Assembly (NCBI GenBank): GCA_963801715.1
Contig: CAWDGB010000015.1
Span: 62,001 to 126,000, forward strand
Direction of reading: 5' to 3'
Length of the DNA stretch: 64,000 nucleotides
DNA from: CAVVJA01 sp963801715
GTDB lineage: Bacteria; Actinomycetota; Actinomycetes; Mycobacteriales; Jatrophihabitantaceae
Shown piece after piece: positions 1 through 8,755 of the stretch; the stretch's first letter is position 1, and every line of letters starts with the position of its first letter. Position numbers and translations under genes: made by a program. The notes below the pieces were generated by a model. It saw only the letters and a list, made by a program, of their open reading frames with translations, searched no databases and had not been told where the DNA came from.

Positions 1-914
1 CCGTCATCGTCAGCGACTCCATGGGCCGGCCGTGGCGAACTGGCATCACCGACACGGCCATCGGAGTGGCTGGACTCAGTGCGGTGTTCGACGCTCGAGG
101 TCAGTTGGACGCACACGGCAACCTCCTCGAGGTGACCCAGGTCGCCGTCGCCGACGAGATCGCCGCCGCAGCCGATCTGGTCAAGGGCAAGCTGCGCGGT
201 GTTCCCGTCGCGATCGCGCGAGGGCTTGCCGTCAATGGCAAGCTGCCTGACGACGGGCTCGGGAGCGCGACGCTCGTCCGCAGTCCGGAGGAGGACATGT
301 TCCGGCTGGGCACGGCCGAAGCGATCGCGGTGGGTCGAACGGAGGCCGGCGGCCCGACCGTCGAGCCACCACTGCTGCACGCGGATGCTGTCGTCGTCGT
401 GGCGATGTTCGCCGCAGAAACGGCAGCAGAAGCGTCCGTACAGCAGGCATTCCTCGCTTTCCTCGCCGCCCGCCCGGATGCGATGTGGCGCTCCTGCGTG
501 CCCGGCCACCTAACGGCCAGTGCGCTGGTGCTCGATCCGGCACGACGATCGGTGCTGCTCACGCTCCACCCTCGCCAGGGACTGTGGTTGCAGCTCGGCG
601 GGCACTGTGAGCGAGGCGACCGTTCATTGCTGGACGCTGCCGCCCGCGAGGCGCGCGAGGAGTCGGGAATCGGCGCTTTGTCCTTCGACCCGCGACCGAT
701 CAGCCTCGACGTGCACTCCCTGACGTGCTCGCTCGGCGTGCCGACCCGACATTTCGACGTCACCTACCTGGCGATAGCTCCCGACAGCGCACCACTGTCG
801 CAAAGTCACGAGTCGCTCGATCTTCGCTGGGTCACCTGGGACGCCTTGCCCGAAGGCGCGGCACCTAACCTGCCCGCCATGATCGAGGCCGCTCGTCGCC
901 GGATCGACGCCTGA
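1..914 (+). CDS. cofE: F420 gamma-glutamyl ligase (CofE) fused to Nudix hydrolase, 5' partial
   Basis: The reading frame is open from the left edge, so the start lies outside the window. The first ~130 visible residues match the C-terminal part of the F420-0:gamma-glutamyl ligase family (VIVSDSMGRPWRTG, then DLVKGKLRGVPVAIARG), which adds glutamates to coenzyme F420. From about residue 150 of the visible part comes a Nudix domain with GGH and a Nudix box ending REAREESGI. Mycobacterial FbiB carries an FMN nitroreductase-like domain after CofE, so a Nudix domain in that place is a different architecture. The Nudix substrate cannot be read from sequence. The stop overlaps the next start (TGATG). 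Confidence 0.85.
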   Translation, partial: VIVSDSMGRPWRTGITDTAIGVAGLSAVFDARGQLDAHGNLLEVTQVAVADEIAAAADLVKGKLRGVPVAIARGLAVNGKLPDDGLGSATLVRSPEEDMFRLGTAEAIAVGRTEAGGPTVEPPLLHADAVVVVAMFAAETAAEASVQQAFLAFLAARPDAMWRSCVPGHLTASALVLDPARRSVLLTLHPRQGLWLQLGGHCERGDRSLLDAAAREAREESGIGALSFDPRPISLDVHSLTCSLGVPTRHFDVTYLAIAPDSAPLSQSHESLDLRWVTWDALPEGAAPNLPAMIEAARRRIDA

Positions 915-1744
915 TGGCGGACTTGGCCTCCGCGGTCGACCAGGTCGCGAAGTGGCCGGTGGGCGCAGCGGCGGCCGCGGCGGTCGGGCCGAATGGCGTG
1001 CTCGCAGCGACCGGGCCGGTCAACCGCCAATTCCCGCTCGCCTCAGTAACGAAACCGCTCGCGGTGCTCAGCGCGCTCGTCGCCGTCGAAGAGGGCGCGG
1101 TCGAACTCACCGACGCCGCGGATGAGGACCTGGTGCCCGGCGCGACCATCCGCCACCTGATGTCCCACGCCTCCGGGCTCGCACCCGACGAGCTGAAACG
1201 GATGTTCCCGCCGGCCGGGCGGCGGGTGTATTCCCACGTCGGCATCGAGTTGCTCGCAGATCTGGTCGAGCGTGCTGTCGGCATGCCATTCGGCTCGTAT
1301 TTCCAAGAATCGCTGGCCGGGCCGCTGGGATTGAGCGATACCCATCTTGCCGGATCCCCCGCTCGGGACGGTCTGGCGTCCGTCGCGGACCTGGCGCGGG
1401 TCGTCGCCGAGCTGCTCGCGCCGTCCGGCTGGCTGCACGCTGCGACGCTGTCAGACGCGGCGAGCATCCAGTACCCGGGCCTCCGGGGGGTCGTGCCGGG
1501 CTTCGGCAGCCAGAACCCGAACGACTGGGGGCTTGGCTTCGAAATCCGGTCCGGCAAGCACCCCCACTGGACCGGCACCCACAACTCGCCCGCGACCTAC
1601 GGCCACTTCGGGCTGAGCGGATCCATGTTCTGGATCGATCCGGAACGCCGTATCGGACTGGTCGCGCTGGCTGACCGTTCATTCGGCGACTGGGCCAAAA
1701 CGGCCTGGCCGGCGCTGTCCGACGCCGTTCTCACGGCGGCGTGA
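914..1744 (+). CDS. Serine hydrolase, beta-lactamase/penicillin-binding family
   Basis: A 276-residue protein of the class C beta-lactamase/serine hydrolase family. The SxxK nucleophile motif is SVTK at residues 44-47. The second motif is YSH at 106-108, where the family usually has YxN. An HFGLSGS stretch near residue 235 stands where the KTG-like motif is expected. No signal peptide is evident, so it is probably cytoplasmic and more likely an esterase or amidase than a drug-resistance enzyme. It overlaps the upstream CofE-Nudix gene by one base, suggesting translational coupling. The substrate is unknown. Confidence 0.8.
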   Translation: MADLASAVDQVAKWPVGAAAAAAVGPNGVLAATGPVNRQFPLASVTKPLAVLSALVAVEEGAVELTDAADEDLVPGATIRHLMSHASGLAPDELKRMFPPAGRRVYSHVGIELLADLVERAVGMPFGSYFQESLAGPLGLSDTHLAGSPARDGLASVADLARVVAELLAPSGWLHAATLSDAASIQYPGLRGVVPGFGSQNPNDWGLGFEIRSGKHPHWTGTHNSPATYGHFGLSGSMFWIDPERRIGLVALADRSFGDWAKTAWPALSDAVLTAA

Positions 1745-1764
1745 CAACGCCGGGCGAGCCGGGG

Positions 1765-2901
1765 CTAACCGGCCATGGCGCCGACGGTAGACGTCGTCAG
1801 TTCGGATCGGGTCTGACGCGCCTGGCGATGACGCGTGAGGTGCTTGACGACGTAAGCCGCGTCCGCACCGGCACCGCCGACCAGCATCGACCGCATCGAT
1901 GACTGGAAGCTGAGCCCAGTGAAGTAGAGCCCGGGCGCCGACTCGACGACACCGCGGCGTTCGATCGGCCAGCCGTCGTCACCGACGATGGGAAGCTTGA
2001 TCCAGTCCAGGTCGTGAACGAAGCCCGTGCACCACACGATGTTCGCGACCTCGACGATGCGGTCGTCCCCGACCACCGGCAGGCCACCGGCGACGCCGGT
2101 CGTCCGGTCGGTCACCCGCTCGACACCAGCCGCGGCGAGATCTTCTCGCTTCACCCGCAACAACGGGCCACCGTGGTGTCGGATGAGGTTCATCTCCTTG
2201 CGCCCCATTGGTGTCCGCCGGCTGAGCACGTGCCCGAATGCGAAGAACATGATCGGCCAGAAGAACCGGAAGGACGGCTTGTCGAGCTGGAACGGGATCT
2301 GGCCGGTGTCCCGACCGGACAGGATCACCTGGTGCGTCGCGGCCAGCTCGTACGCGATGTCGCCACCCGAGTGGGAAGCGCCGACGACCAGCACCGGTCC
2401 GGGTTGGACTTGATCCGGATTCTTGTACTCCGACGAGTGCAGCTGCACGATGCGCGGGTCGAGTTCGTCCGCGAACGCCGGAAAGTTGGGCGTCCGGCCG
2501 AACGTGCCGGTCGCGATGATCACGTTGGCCGCCTCGAAGACGCCGGCCTCGTGCTCGATTCGGTATCCGTCCTCGTCGGTGGTGAGGCTGGTGACCCGAA
2601 CACCGCCACGGACCGGCAGCTCGAACGTCGCCGCGTACGTCTCGAGATAGTCGGCCACCTCGTCTTTCGTCGGGTAGGACCACCGCGGGGCCGGGAATGG
2701 CAGGCCCGGAAGACCGTCATAACCGGCCGGGCTGTAGAGGCGCAGCGAGTCCCAGTGCCGACGCCAGTTGTCGCCGACGCGCTCGTTCGCGTCGACGACA
2801 ATGCACTCGCGACCGGCCTGTCGCAAGTGATACGCCGCGGAGAGCCCGGCCTGTCCAGCGCCGATGATCAGTGTGTCGATTCGCTCTGATGTGAATGTCA
2901 T
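1765..2901 (-). CDS. Flavin-containing monooxygenase (NAD(P)-binding)
   Basis: A 378-residue FAD/NADPH-dependent oxidoreductase. The FAD Rossmann motif GAGQAGLS lies near the N-terminus and a second nucleotide-binding motif GASHSGGDIAYELA near residue 175. The ATGTFG segment around residue 130 fits the flavin monooxygenase/Trk-type class. It is convergent with the serine hydrolase (about 20 bp gap) and lies downstream of the LuxR-type regulator on the same strand. Likely role: oxygenation of a small nucleophilic substrate. The substrate cannot be named. Confidence 0.85.
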   Translation of the reverse strand: MTFTSERIDTLIIGAGQAGLSAAYHLRQAGRECIVVDANERVGDNWRRHWDSLRLYSPAGYDGLPGLPFPAPRWSYPTKDEVADYLETYAATFELPVRGGVRVTSLTTDEDGYRIEHEAGVFEAANVIIATGTFGRTPNFPAFADELDPRIVQLHSSEYKNPDQVQPGPVLVVGASHSGGDIAYELAATHQVILSGRDTGQIPFQLDKPSFRFFWPIMFFAFGHVLSRRTPMGRKEMNLIRHHGGPLLRVKREDLAAAGVERVTDRTTGVAGGLPVVGDDRIVEVANIVWCTGFVHDLDWIKLPIVGDDGWPIERRGVVESAPGLYFTGLSFQSSMRSMLVGGAGADAAYVVKHLTRHRQARQTRSELTTSTVGAMAG

Positions 2902-2982
2902 GTCCGCAACCGTATGAACGCGGCTGGTGGCGTCGCATCGGACGAACGGTGCAGACTTTCGCCCGGCGTGGAATGGGTATTT

Positions 2983-4701
2983 CTATGTACGGTCCATCAG
3001 ATCGTGCTCGTAGGCATAGGCCGTCGCTGCGGCCCGACTCGACACGTTCAGCTTGGTGAAGATGTTCGCGACGTGCCGGGCAACTGTCTTGCCCGACAGA
3101 AACAACTCCGTCGCAATGGTGCGGTTCGTCTTTCCGGACGCCACCAATTGCAGCACTTCGATCTCGCGAGCGGTCAGCCCACCCGGCTGGCGCTCAGTGG
3201 TCGAGATGCCGCTCACGTCGCGCAATGCCTTCAGGTCCGGTTCGGCGCCGAGCCGGTCGAATACCGCCCGGGCCGCGTCGAGCTCCATTCGGGTGGCGTC
3301 GAGATCGCCCGAGTCGCGGCAGGCCTGCCCGACTAGCACCCGGACTCGCGCCGCGAAGTACGGAGCGTCGACGTCCTGCCACGCGTTCCACGAACGCCGC
3401 AACACCGGCAGCGCCTCGGCCCACGCACCCCGTGCGAGGAGGACGGCGCCCGCTGCCCGGGTTGCCATCGCGGTCAGCAGCACCGAGTCATGCGCGGGCG
3501 CGATGCTGCTGAGTTCGGTGGACGCTGACTCCGCGGCGTCAAGGTCGGCGGCGGCGATGGCAATCTCGACCTCAGCGGCCAGCAGGGGAGCTCGCAGCAG
3601 CCCGTTGGGTATCTCCGCTAGTGCGCGGCTGATTCCGGCCCGAGCAGCGTCCACTCGACCCTGGACTAGTCGAAGCAACGCCAGCCCCGGCTGGGTTTCT
3701 TGGCCGAATTCGGCGGCGAGGACATAGCTGCGCTCTGCCTGACCGAGATCGCCGCGCAGCCGGTACAGCTCGGCCTGCTCGTAGTAGGCCGCGCCCACGG
3801 CCGGATGGCCCGGCGGCGCCGACAGCTGGGTGCAGGCCTCGTCGATCTGCTCCATCGCGTCCGGCCAGAAACCCCGTAACTGCATGATCTGGGCCCGATG
3901 GACGAGGCACTGGCCGCGGAACGGGACGAGGTCCGGCTGTTCCTCGCACCAGCGGCTCAGTGCTCTCGTCCACTCACCGGCGCGTTTCGGGTCGAATGCT
4001 TGGCTGCACGCACCGATCACCGAGCAATAGGCGATGCCGGAGACGATCGGGTTTACCTCGCCCTCGATGACCGAGAGCATCACGTTTTCGAGTTGCGCGA
4101 TGCCCTCGGCGACGCGGCCCAATCCGACAAGGCACTGTCCGACGCCGATTCTCGCCATCGCCGCGGAGCTGGGCTCGCCGCACCGGCTCGCGATCTCCGC
4201 GGCCTGTCGGAACCGGTCGTACGCCGCGTCGGCCGCTCCCGCTTGCAGGAGCGGAATGGCCTGCAGGCCGCACGCCAGAACCTTGGCCGCGCAGTCGCAA
4301 TCGTCGTCCTTCAGCAGCTCCTCGGCCCGGGCGTGCCAGCCGCTCGCCAGCACCCATTCACCGCGGAAGCCGAGGTTCATCGCGGCGTAGCAGGCACATT
4401 CGGCGGCACGGGCGAGGTCGCCGTTGCTCGCCCAGGCCCGACTAGCTCGGGCCAACCCGTCGACATACGCCTCGTCGTCACCGGTCAGCAGCGCGGAACG
4501 AGCGAATTGTTCGAGATCTTCAGGCTCGAGAACGACCTGAGACGCGGCCAGCGCATAGGCCTCGCGGGCGTCGCGCCAGGCACGGGCGTCATACGCCTTG
4601 CGCGCGATCGCTAGCTCGGCCGGCGGCGTCATGTGCGCAAGGGTAGGTCGTGGCGACTGGTCGCCAAAGCTGAAATAAGCGTCTGGGTCCGCCAACGTCA
4701 C
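2983..4701 (-). CDS. LuxR-family regulator with TPR-like repeats
   Basis: A 572-residue regulator. Residues ~25-490 are alpha-helical and Ala/Leu-rich, with TPR-like repeats. The C-terminus carries a LuxR helix-turn-helix (GGLTAREIEVLQLVASGKTN, then TVARHVANIFTKLNVSSR). The N-terminal AAA ATPase domain of MalT-type regulators is absent. The GTG start at 4701 overlaps the stop of the upstream glycosylase gene as GTGA, which supports this start; an ATG at 4632 is an alternative. Its target is unknown, though the monooxygenase downstream on the same strand is a candidate. Confidence 0.8.
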   Translation of the reverse strand: MTLADPDAYFSFGDQSPRPTLAHMTPPAELAIARKAYDARAWRDAREAYALAASQVVLEPEDLEQFARSALLTGDDEAYVDGLARASRAWASNGDLARAAECACYAAMNLGFRGEWVLASGWHARAEELLKDDDCDCAAKVLACGLQAIPLLQAGAADAAYDRFRQAAEIASRCGEPSSAAMARIGVGQCLVGLGRVAEGIAQLENVMLSVIEGEVNPIVSGIAYCSVIGACSQAFDPKRAGEWTRALSRWCEEQPDLVPFRGQCLVHRAQIMQLRGFWPDAMEQIDEACTQLSAPPGHPAVGAAYYEQAELYRLRGDLGQAERSYVLAAEFGQETQPGLALLRLVQGRVDAARAGISRALAEIPNGLLRAPLLAAEVEIAIAAADLDAAESASTELSSIAPAHDSVLLTAMATRAAGAVLLARGAWAEALPVLRRSWNAWQDVDAPYFAARVRVLVGQACRDSGDLDATRMELDAARAVFDRLGAEPDLKALRDVSGISTTERQPGGLTAREIEVLQLVASGKTNRTIATELFLSGKTVARHVANIFTKLNVSSRAAATAYAYEHDLMDRT

Positions 4702-5609
4702 ATGGCGCGCATATCGATCGGGCTGTACCGAGGGCCGAAACGGGGCTTGGCGACGCCCGACACCTCGATGAGCCGAACTACCCGCTGCCGATGCCCGCGC
4801 CAGCGCTCGAGGAGTTCGAGCATCTCGGCGTCGTCCCCTCGTGGACGCCCGGTGAGCGCGTGCACGACCTGGTCGTGGATGTGGTAATCCCCAACGCTCA
4901 CCGCGTCAGGATCCCCCCACGCGCGCTGCGCGACCTCCGCCGCCGTCCACTCGCCGATACCGGGCACGATCCGCAGCCGGGCCGACGCCTCAGCCGGAGT
5001 GAGGTAGACGCACTCCTCGAGTCGAGCGGCCACAGTCGCCGCAGCGCGGATCGCGCGCTGCCGCGCTATGTCGACGCCAAGACGATGCCAATCCCAGCTC
5101 GGCACGCCGAGCAGCGTCTCTGCGCCCGGCGGAACCCGCAGCGCCGGCCATGGTCCGGGCGCCGGCTCGCCGTACCAGGTGCACAGGCCGCGCCAGGCCC
5201 GCCGCGACTCCCGGCCCGTGACGCGCTGCTCGAGGACGGCGGGCACGAGCACGTCGAGGACCAGACCGGTGCTCGGCAGCCGCAGCCCGGGATGGCGGCG
5301 AGCCACAGAGGCAAGCAACGGATGCGCCGCGGCGTCGAAGCCGGTCCAGTCATCGCCGTCACCGAGCAGAACGGGCACTCGGTCCAGCAGCCAGGCCGCG
5401 CCGGCCCCCCAGGCCGACGCGTCGACCACGCTGCCGCGCTGCCGCAGCGCCAGCGTTCCCGGGCCGTCCGGCGTGCGGGACGCCCACCAGAAGATGCCAT
5501 CCACACTGGTGCGATGCGCGGGATCACCGCCGCCGCGCACCAGCGGCGCCAACGTGCCGCGAATGTCGACCGGGCGCCCGGCCTCCCATCGGCGTCGCCG
5601 CTCAGGCAT
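4698..5609 (-). CDS. DNA-3-methyladenine glycosylase 2 (AlkA-like)
   Basis: A 303-residue base-excision DNA glycosylase. The helix-hairpin-helix is VPGIGEWTAAEVA, followed by SVGDYH, whose Asp matches the catalytic Asp of AlkA/HhH-GPD enzymes. The N-terminal part fits the AlkA N-terminal domain. The frame stays open far upstream, but that stretch is the antisense of the neighbouring nucleotidyltransferase gene; the ATG at 5609 (MPERRRRWEAG) overlaps that gene's stop by eight bases and gives the family's usual length. Removes alkylated purines. It is coupled to the LuxR gene downstream. Confidence 0.85.
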   Translation of the reverse strand: MPERRRRWEAGRPVDIRGTLAPLVRGGGDPAHRTSVDGIFWWASRTPDGPGTLALRQRGSVVDASAWGAGAAWLLDRVPVLLGDGDDWTGFDAAAHPLLASVARRHPGLRLPSTGLVLDVLVPAVLEQRVTGRESRRAWRGLCTWYGEPAPGPWPALRVPPGAETLLGVPSWDWHRLGVDIARQRAIRAAATVAARLEECVYLTPAEASARLRIVPGIGEWTAAEVAQRAWGDPDAVSVGDYHIHDQVVHALTGRPRGDDAEMLELLERWRGHRQRVVRLIEVSGVAKPRFGPRYSPIDMRAM

Positions 5610-6663
5610 CCGACGAGAACCGAATCGACCCATCGGCCAATACCACGTCGGGCCAGATCCGAACTCCAGCGGCGAGCTCAACCCGAGCTCCGATCCGGGC
5701 TCGATCACCGACGACGGCGTCGACCACGGCGGCATCCGCGCCGATCGTGGCGGATCGCCCGACGATGGCGCGGCGCACGACCGCACCCGGAGCCAGCCGG
5801 ACATCGTCGAACAGCGTCGCCCCGTCGACGATGCAGCCCGCCGCGACAACGCAGCCGGCCCCGACTGTCGCACCGCCGGAGAGTTTCGCGTGGTCACTGA
5901 CGTGCGCACCTGGCAACACAAGCGCTTCGCCAACCGGTCCCGGGACGGCGGACGACGGAGCGATACCGCGCACCAGATCGGCCGAGCCCGCCACGAAGTC
6001 CGCCGGCGTCCCCAGATCACGCCAGTAGGAGCGATCGACGCAGCCAATGACTGTCGCGCCCTCGGCCAGCAGGCCCGGGAAGGTTTCTCGCTCGACCGAG
6101 ACGGGGCGGCCGGTTGGAATCGTCTCGAGCACGGAGCGCCGAAACACGTAGGTGCCGGCGTTGATCTGGTCGGACACCGGGTTCGGATCCTTTTCCAGGA
6201 ACGCCATCACCCGGCCGTCCTCGTCGGTGGGGACGCAACCGAAGGGTCGGGCGTCGTCGACCGTCGTGAGATACAGCGTCACATCGGCTGCCGTGTCGGC
6301 ATGGCGGTGGAGCAGCGCCGTCAAGTCGATGCCGCTCAACACGTCTCCGTTGAAGACCAGCGTGGTGTCGCCCCGCAACCGGTCGGCAACGTTGCGGATG
6401 CCCCCGCCGGTGCCGAGCGGCTCCGATTCCACGACGTATTCCAGCTCGATGCCGAACCGCCGGCCGTCGCCGAAGTAGCTCGCGAAGACGTCCGACTGGT
6501 AAGAGGTCCCGAGCACGATGTGCTGAACCCCGGCATCGCGGATGCGCGAGAGCAGGTGGGCGAGCAGCGGAACGCCTGCCGTGGGCAGCATCGGCTTCGG
6601 CGCCGATAACGTCAACGGCCGTAGCCGGGTGCCGAGGCCGCCGACAAGGACGACCGCATCCAC
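5602..6663 (-). CDS. manB: Sugar-nucleotide pyrophosphorylase (mannose-1-P guanylyltransferase type)
   Basis: A 353-residue nucleotidyltransferase. The N-terminus VDAVVLVGGLGTRLRPLT is the activating signature, APKPM follows as the sugar-phosphate motif, and FNGDVL carries a metal ligand. The C-terminal ~90 residues form hexapeptide left-handed beta-helix repeats. Position beside wbbL matches mycobacterial Rv3264c (manB, GDP-mannose synthesis), though glucose-1-phosphate thymidylyltransferase activity cannot be excluded. The frame runs upstream to 6822, but that would overlap wbbL by ~140 bp; GTG at 6663 gives the normal N-terminus 17 bp after the wbbL stop. Confidence 0.82.
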   Translation of the reverse strand: MDAVVLVGGLGTRLRPLTLSAPKPMLPTAGVPLLAHLLSRIRDAGVQHIVLGTSYQSDVFASYFGDGRRFGIELEYVVESEPLGTGGGIRNVADRLRGDTTLVFNGDVLSGIDLTALLHRHADTAADVTLYLTTVDDARPFGCVPTDEDGRVMAFLEKDPNPVSDQINAGTYVFRRSVLETIPTGRPVSVERETFPGLLAEGATVIGCVDRSYWRDLGTPADFVAGSADLVRGIAPSSAVPGPVGEALVLPGAHVSDHAKLSGGATVGAGCVVAAGCIVDGATLFDDVRLAPGAVVRRAIVGRSATIGADAAVVDAVVGDRARIGARVELAAGVRIWPDVVLADGSIRFSSDA

Positions 6664-6680
6664 GCGGTCGGGGCGAATGT

Positions 6681-7556
6681 TCAGGGCAGCCTCCGGTTCG
6701 GACGGGCTCCAGCGGCTACCGCCGGAGCGCGGCGAGCTAGGGCGGCGCGGCCGGCCAGACCGGTCCGGAGCACCAACCGCACCGGTGCCCACCACGGCCC
6801 GGAATAGTGCCGCTGCACCCATCTCCAGGCGCTGCGATGGTGTTCGGTCGCCATCCGGCGGGGTTCGCGGGCCGTCGCGTGGGCGCCGACGTGGGTGACC
6901 TCGGCCGATGGGATATAGACGCTCTGCCAGCCGGCTCGTCCGAGCCGCTCGCCGAGGTCAACGTCCTCGAAGTACATGAAGTAGTCCGGATCGAAGCCAC
7001 CCACAGCATCGAATGCCGCGCGACGCACGAGCAGGCACGAGCCGGACAACCAGCCAACCGGGCCCTCCTGCGGAGCGCCGCGCTCATTTCGGTAGGCGGT
7101 GGTCCACGGGTTGCTCGGCCACCACCACCCGCACAATGCGTGGCCGATGCCGCGTCCGAGCGACGGCAGCGCGCGCGCCGACGGGTACACCTCGCCGTCG
7201 GTGTTGCGGATCAGCGGGCCTATCGCGCCGGCGTCCGGCCAGCGGGCGGCGGCAACGGCTAACGTGTCGATCGCGCCAGTCGACCAGACGATGTCCGGAT
7301 TGGCGATCAGAACCAGCTCGGTGTCGGTAGCCCGCACGCCGCGATTGGCGGCCGCGCCGTACCCCAAATTGCGGCCCATCTCGACGAGCGACACGTTGTC
7401 GTACTTGGTGGCGGTATCTTGCGGAATGCCGTCGGTCGAAGCGTTGTCGGCGAGCAGCACGGGCACTGGGTGCCGGCTCGCGCCCTCCAGGGTCGACAGG
7501 AACGTGGCCAGCGATTCGCCGGGCGAGTACGTCACGACGACGACGGAGATGTTCAC
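6681..7556 (-). CDS. wbbL: GT2 rhamnosyltransferase, WbbL-like
   Basis: A 291-residue GT-A fold family 2 glycosyltransferase. It starts with SVVVVTYSPGESL, has ADNASTDG and the metal-binding region ANPDIVW, then the acceptor motif GGFDPDYFMYFEDVDLGERL. Length and its place next to the nucleotidyltransferase match mycobacterial WbbL, which adds L-rhamnose to decaprenyl-diphospho-GlcNAc to form the wall linker. The GTG start overlaps the upstream glycosyltransferase stop as GTGA. The rhamnosyl specificity is inferred from context. Confidence 0.85.
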   Translation of the reverse strand: MNISVVVVTYSPGESLATFLSTLEGASRHPVPVLLADNASTDGIPQDTATKYDNVSLVEMGRNLGYGAAANRGVRATDTELVLIANPDIVWSTGAIDTLAVAAARWPDAGAIGPLIRNTDGEVYPSARALPSLGRGIGHALCGWWWPSNPWTTAYRNERGAPQEGPVGWLSGSCLLVRRAAFDAVGGFDPDYFMYFEDVDLGERLGRAGWQSVYIPSAEVTHVGAHATAREPRRMATEHHRSAWRWVQRHYSGPWWAPVRLVLRTGLAGRAALARRAPAVAAGARPNRRLP

Positions 7557-8686
7557 GGACGGGTCTCCGCTGCCGCGCGGTAGGCCTCGACGTGCAAGCG
7601 GGCGCAGCGGTCCCAGGTGAACAGCGTGGCCCGTTCCTGGGCGGCCTTGCCGAGCAGTGCGCGGGCGGCGTCATCTGCGAGCAGCTGGCGCAGCGCCACT
7701 GCGATCGAGGCGTCATCCGGTTCGGTGTACGCCACTGCGTCACCGCCGACCTCCGGCAGCGCCAATCGCCGGGTTGTCAGCACCGTCGCTCCGCAGGCCA
7801 TCGCCTCGAGGACCGGCAACCCGAAGCCCTCACCCAAGCTGGGATACCCGACGACCGCCGCGCCACCCAGCAACGCGGGCAGGTCCGCCATCGGAAGGTA
7901 ACCAGGTCGGACGACCCGAAGCCGGTTCGGGATGCCAGCGGCAGCGGCATCCACCGTGTCGTCCCATCCGTGGCCGCCCGCCACGACGAGTACGGGCGGG
8001 TGGGGCAGATCGCGGACCGCTAGCGCCCAGCCCCGCACGAGTGCGCTGACGTTCTTGCGCGGCTCGACCGTGCCGAGGAAAGCAACGAACTCCGCCTCGC
8101 CCAGATCGAGCTGTCGCCGCAATCGCACAACGTCCTCCGCGGCGGGCGGATGGAAGACTGCGCGATCGACACCGAGCGGCGCCACGGTGACTCGCCCAAC
8201 CGCGACGTGCGCATGCTGGGCGAGTTCCTGCCGGGTCGCCTCCGACGGCACGATCAGCCCGGTAGCTCGACGGGCCGCCCAGCGCGTCGCGGCTCGGAAA
8301 AAGCGGGCCTTGACAACGGAGTGCAGCTGCGGGTCGGTGAAGAACGTCGCGTCGTGCACGGTCACGACCGTCGGCAGCCGGCCGAAAACTGGCTGGGTGT
8401 AGTGCGGGCTGTGCAGGACATCGGGCCGGACGCGATGAGCCACGCGGAGCAAGCCGGTCTGTTCCCAGCCCAGCCGAACCGGACGACGGTCGAGTACGCC
8501 CGGGCCGGTGACGACCTCGAGGCCGAGCGCCTCGTAGCCCTCCCGGTCGGCTGGCTTGCTCGCGACGACGACCTGGGCCCCCGAGCCGGCTGAACCGGCG
8601 AGCGCCCCGAGCAACCCGTCGAGATAGCGCCCAACCCCGCCGCGGTTCGTGGGCAAAGCCGTCGCGTCGACCAGCACGCGGACCAC
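7553..8686 (-). CDS. GT4 glycosyltransferase
   Basis: A GT-B fold, family 4 glycosyltransferase of about 377 residues. The N-terminal domain starts VRVLVDATALPTNRGGVGRY. The C-terminal domain has FLGTVEPRKN and the donor-binding EGFGLPVLEAMACG motif. GTG at 8686 is preferred because GAGG lies nine bases upstream; the GTG at 8701 sits inside that ribosome site. It overlaps wbbL by four bases, so it belongs to the same operon. Donor and acceptor are unknown; mannose or rhamnose are plausible from context. Confidence 0.85.
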   Translation of the reverse strand: MVRVLVDATALPTNRGGVGRYLDGLLGALAGSAGSGAQVVVASKPADREGYEALGLEVVTGPGVLDRRPVRLGWEQTGLLRVAHRVRPDVLHSPHYTQPVFGRLPTVVTVHDATFFTDPQLHSVVKARFFRAATRWAARRATGLIVPSEATRQELAQHAHVAVGRVTVAPLGVDRAVFHPPAAEDVVRLRRQLDLGEAEFVAFLGTVEPRKNVSALVRGWALAVRDLPHPPVLVVAGGHGWDDTVDAAAAGIPNRLRVVRPGYLPMADLPALLGGAAVVGYPSLGEGFGLPVLEAMACGATVLTTRRLALPEVGGDAVAYTEPDDASIAVALRQLLADDAARALLGKAAQERATLFTWDRCARLHVEAYRAAAETRP

Positions 8687-8755
8687 GACCGGAAACCTCA
8701 CAAGGACGCAACGAACGGACCGCCGAAGCCTACCCGCCAGGGTGCCACCGATCGA

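Noticed and set aside
3898..4614. Plus-strand open frame opposite the LuxR/TPR gene
   Set aside because: No domain, no ribosome site, fully inside the conserved regulator on the other strand.
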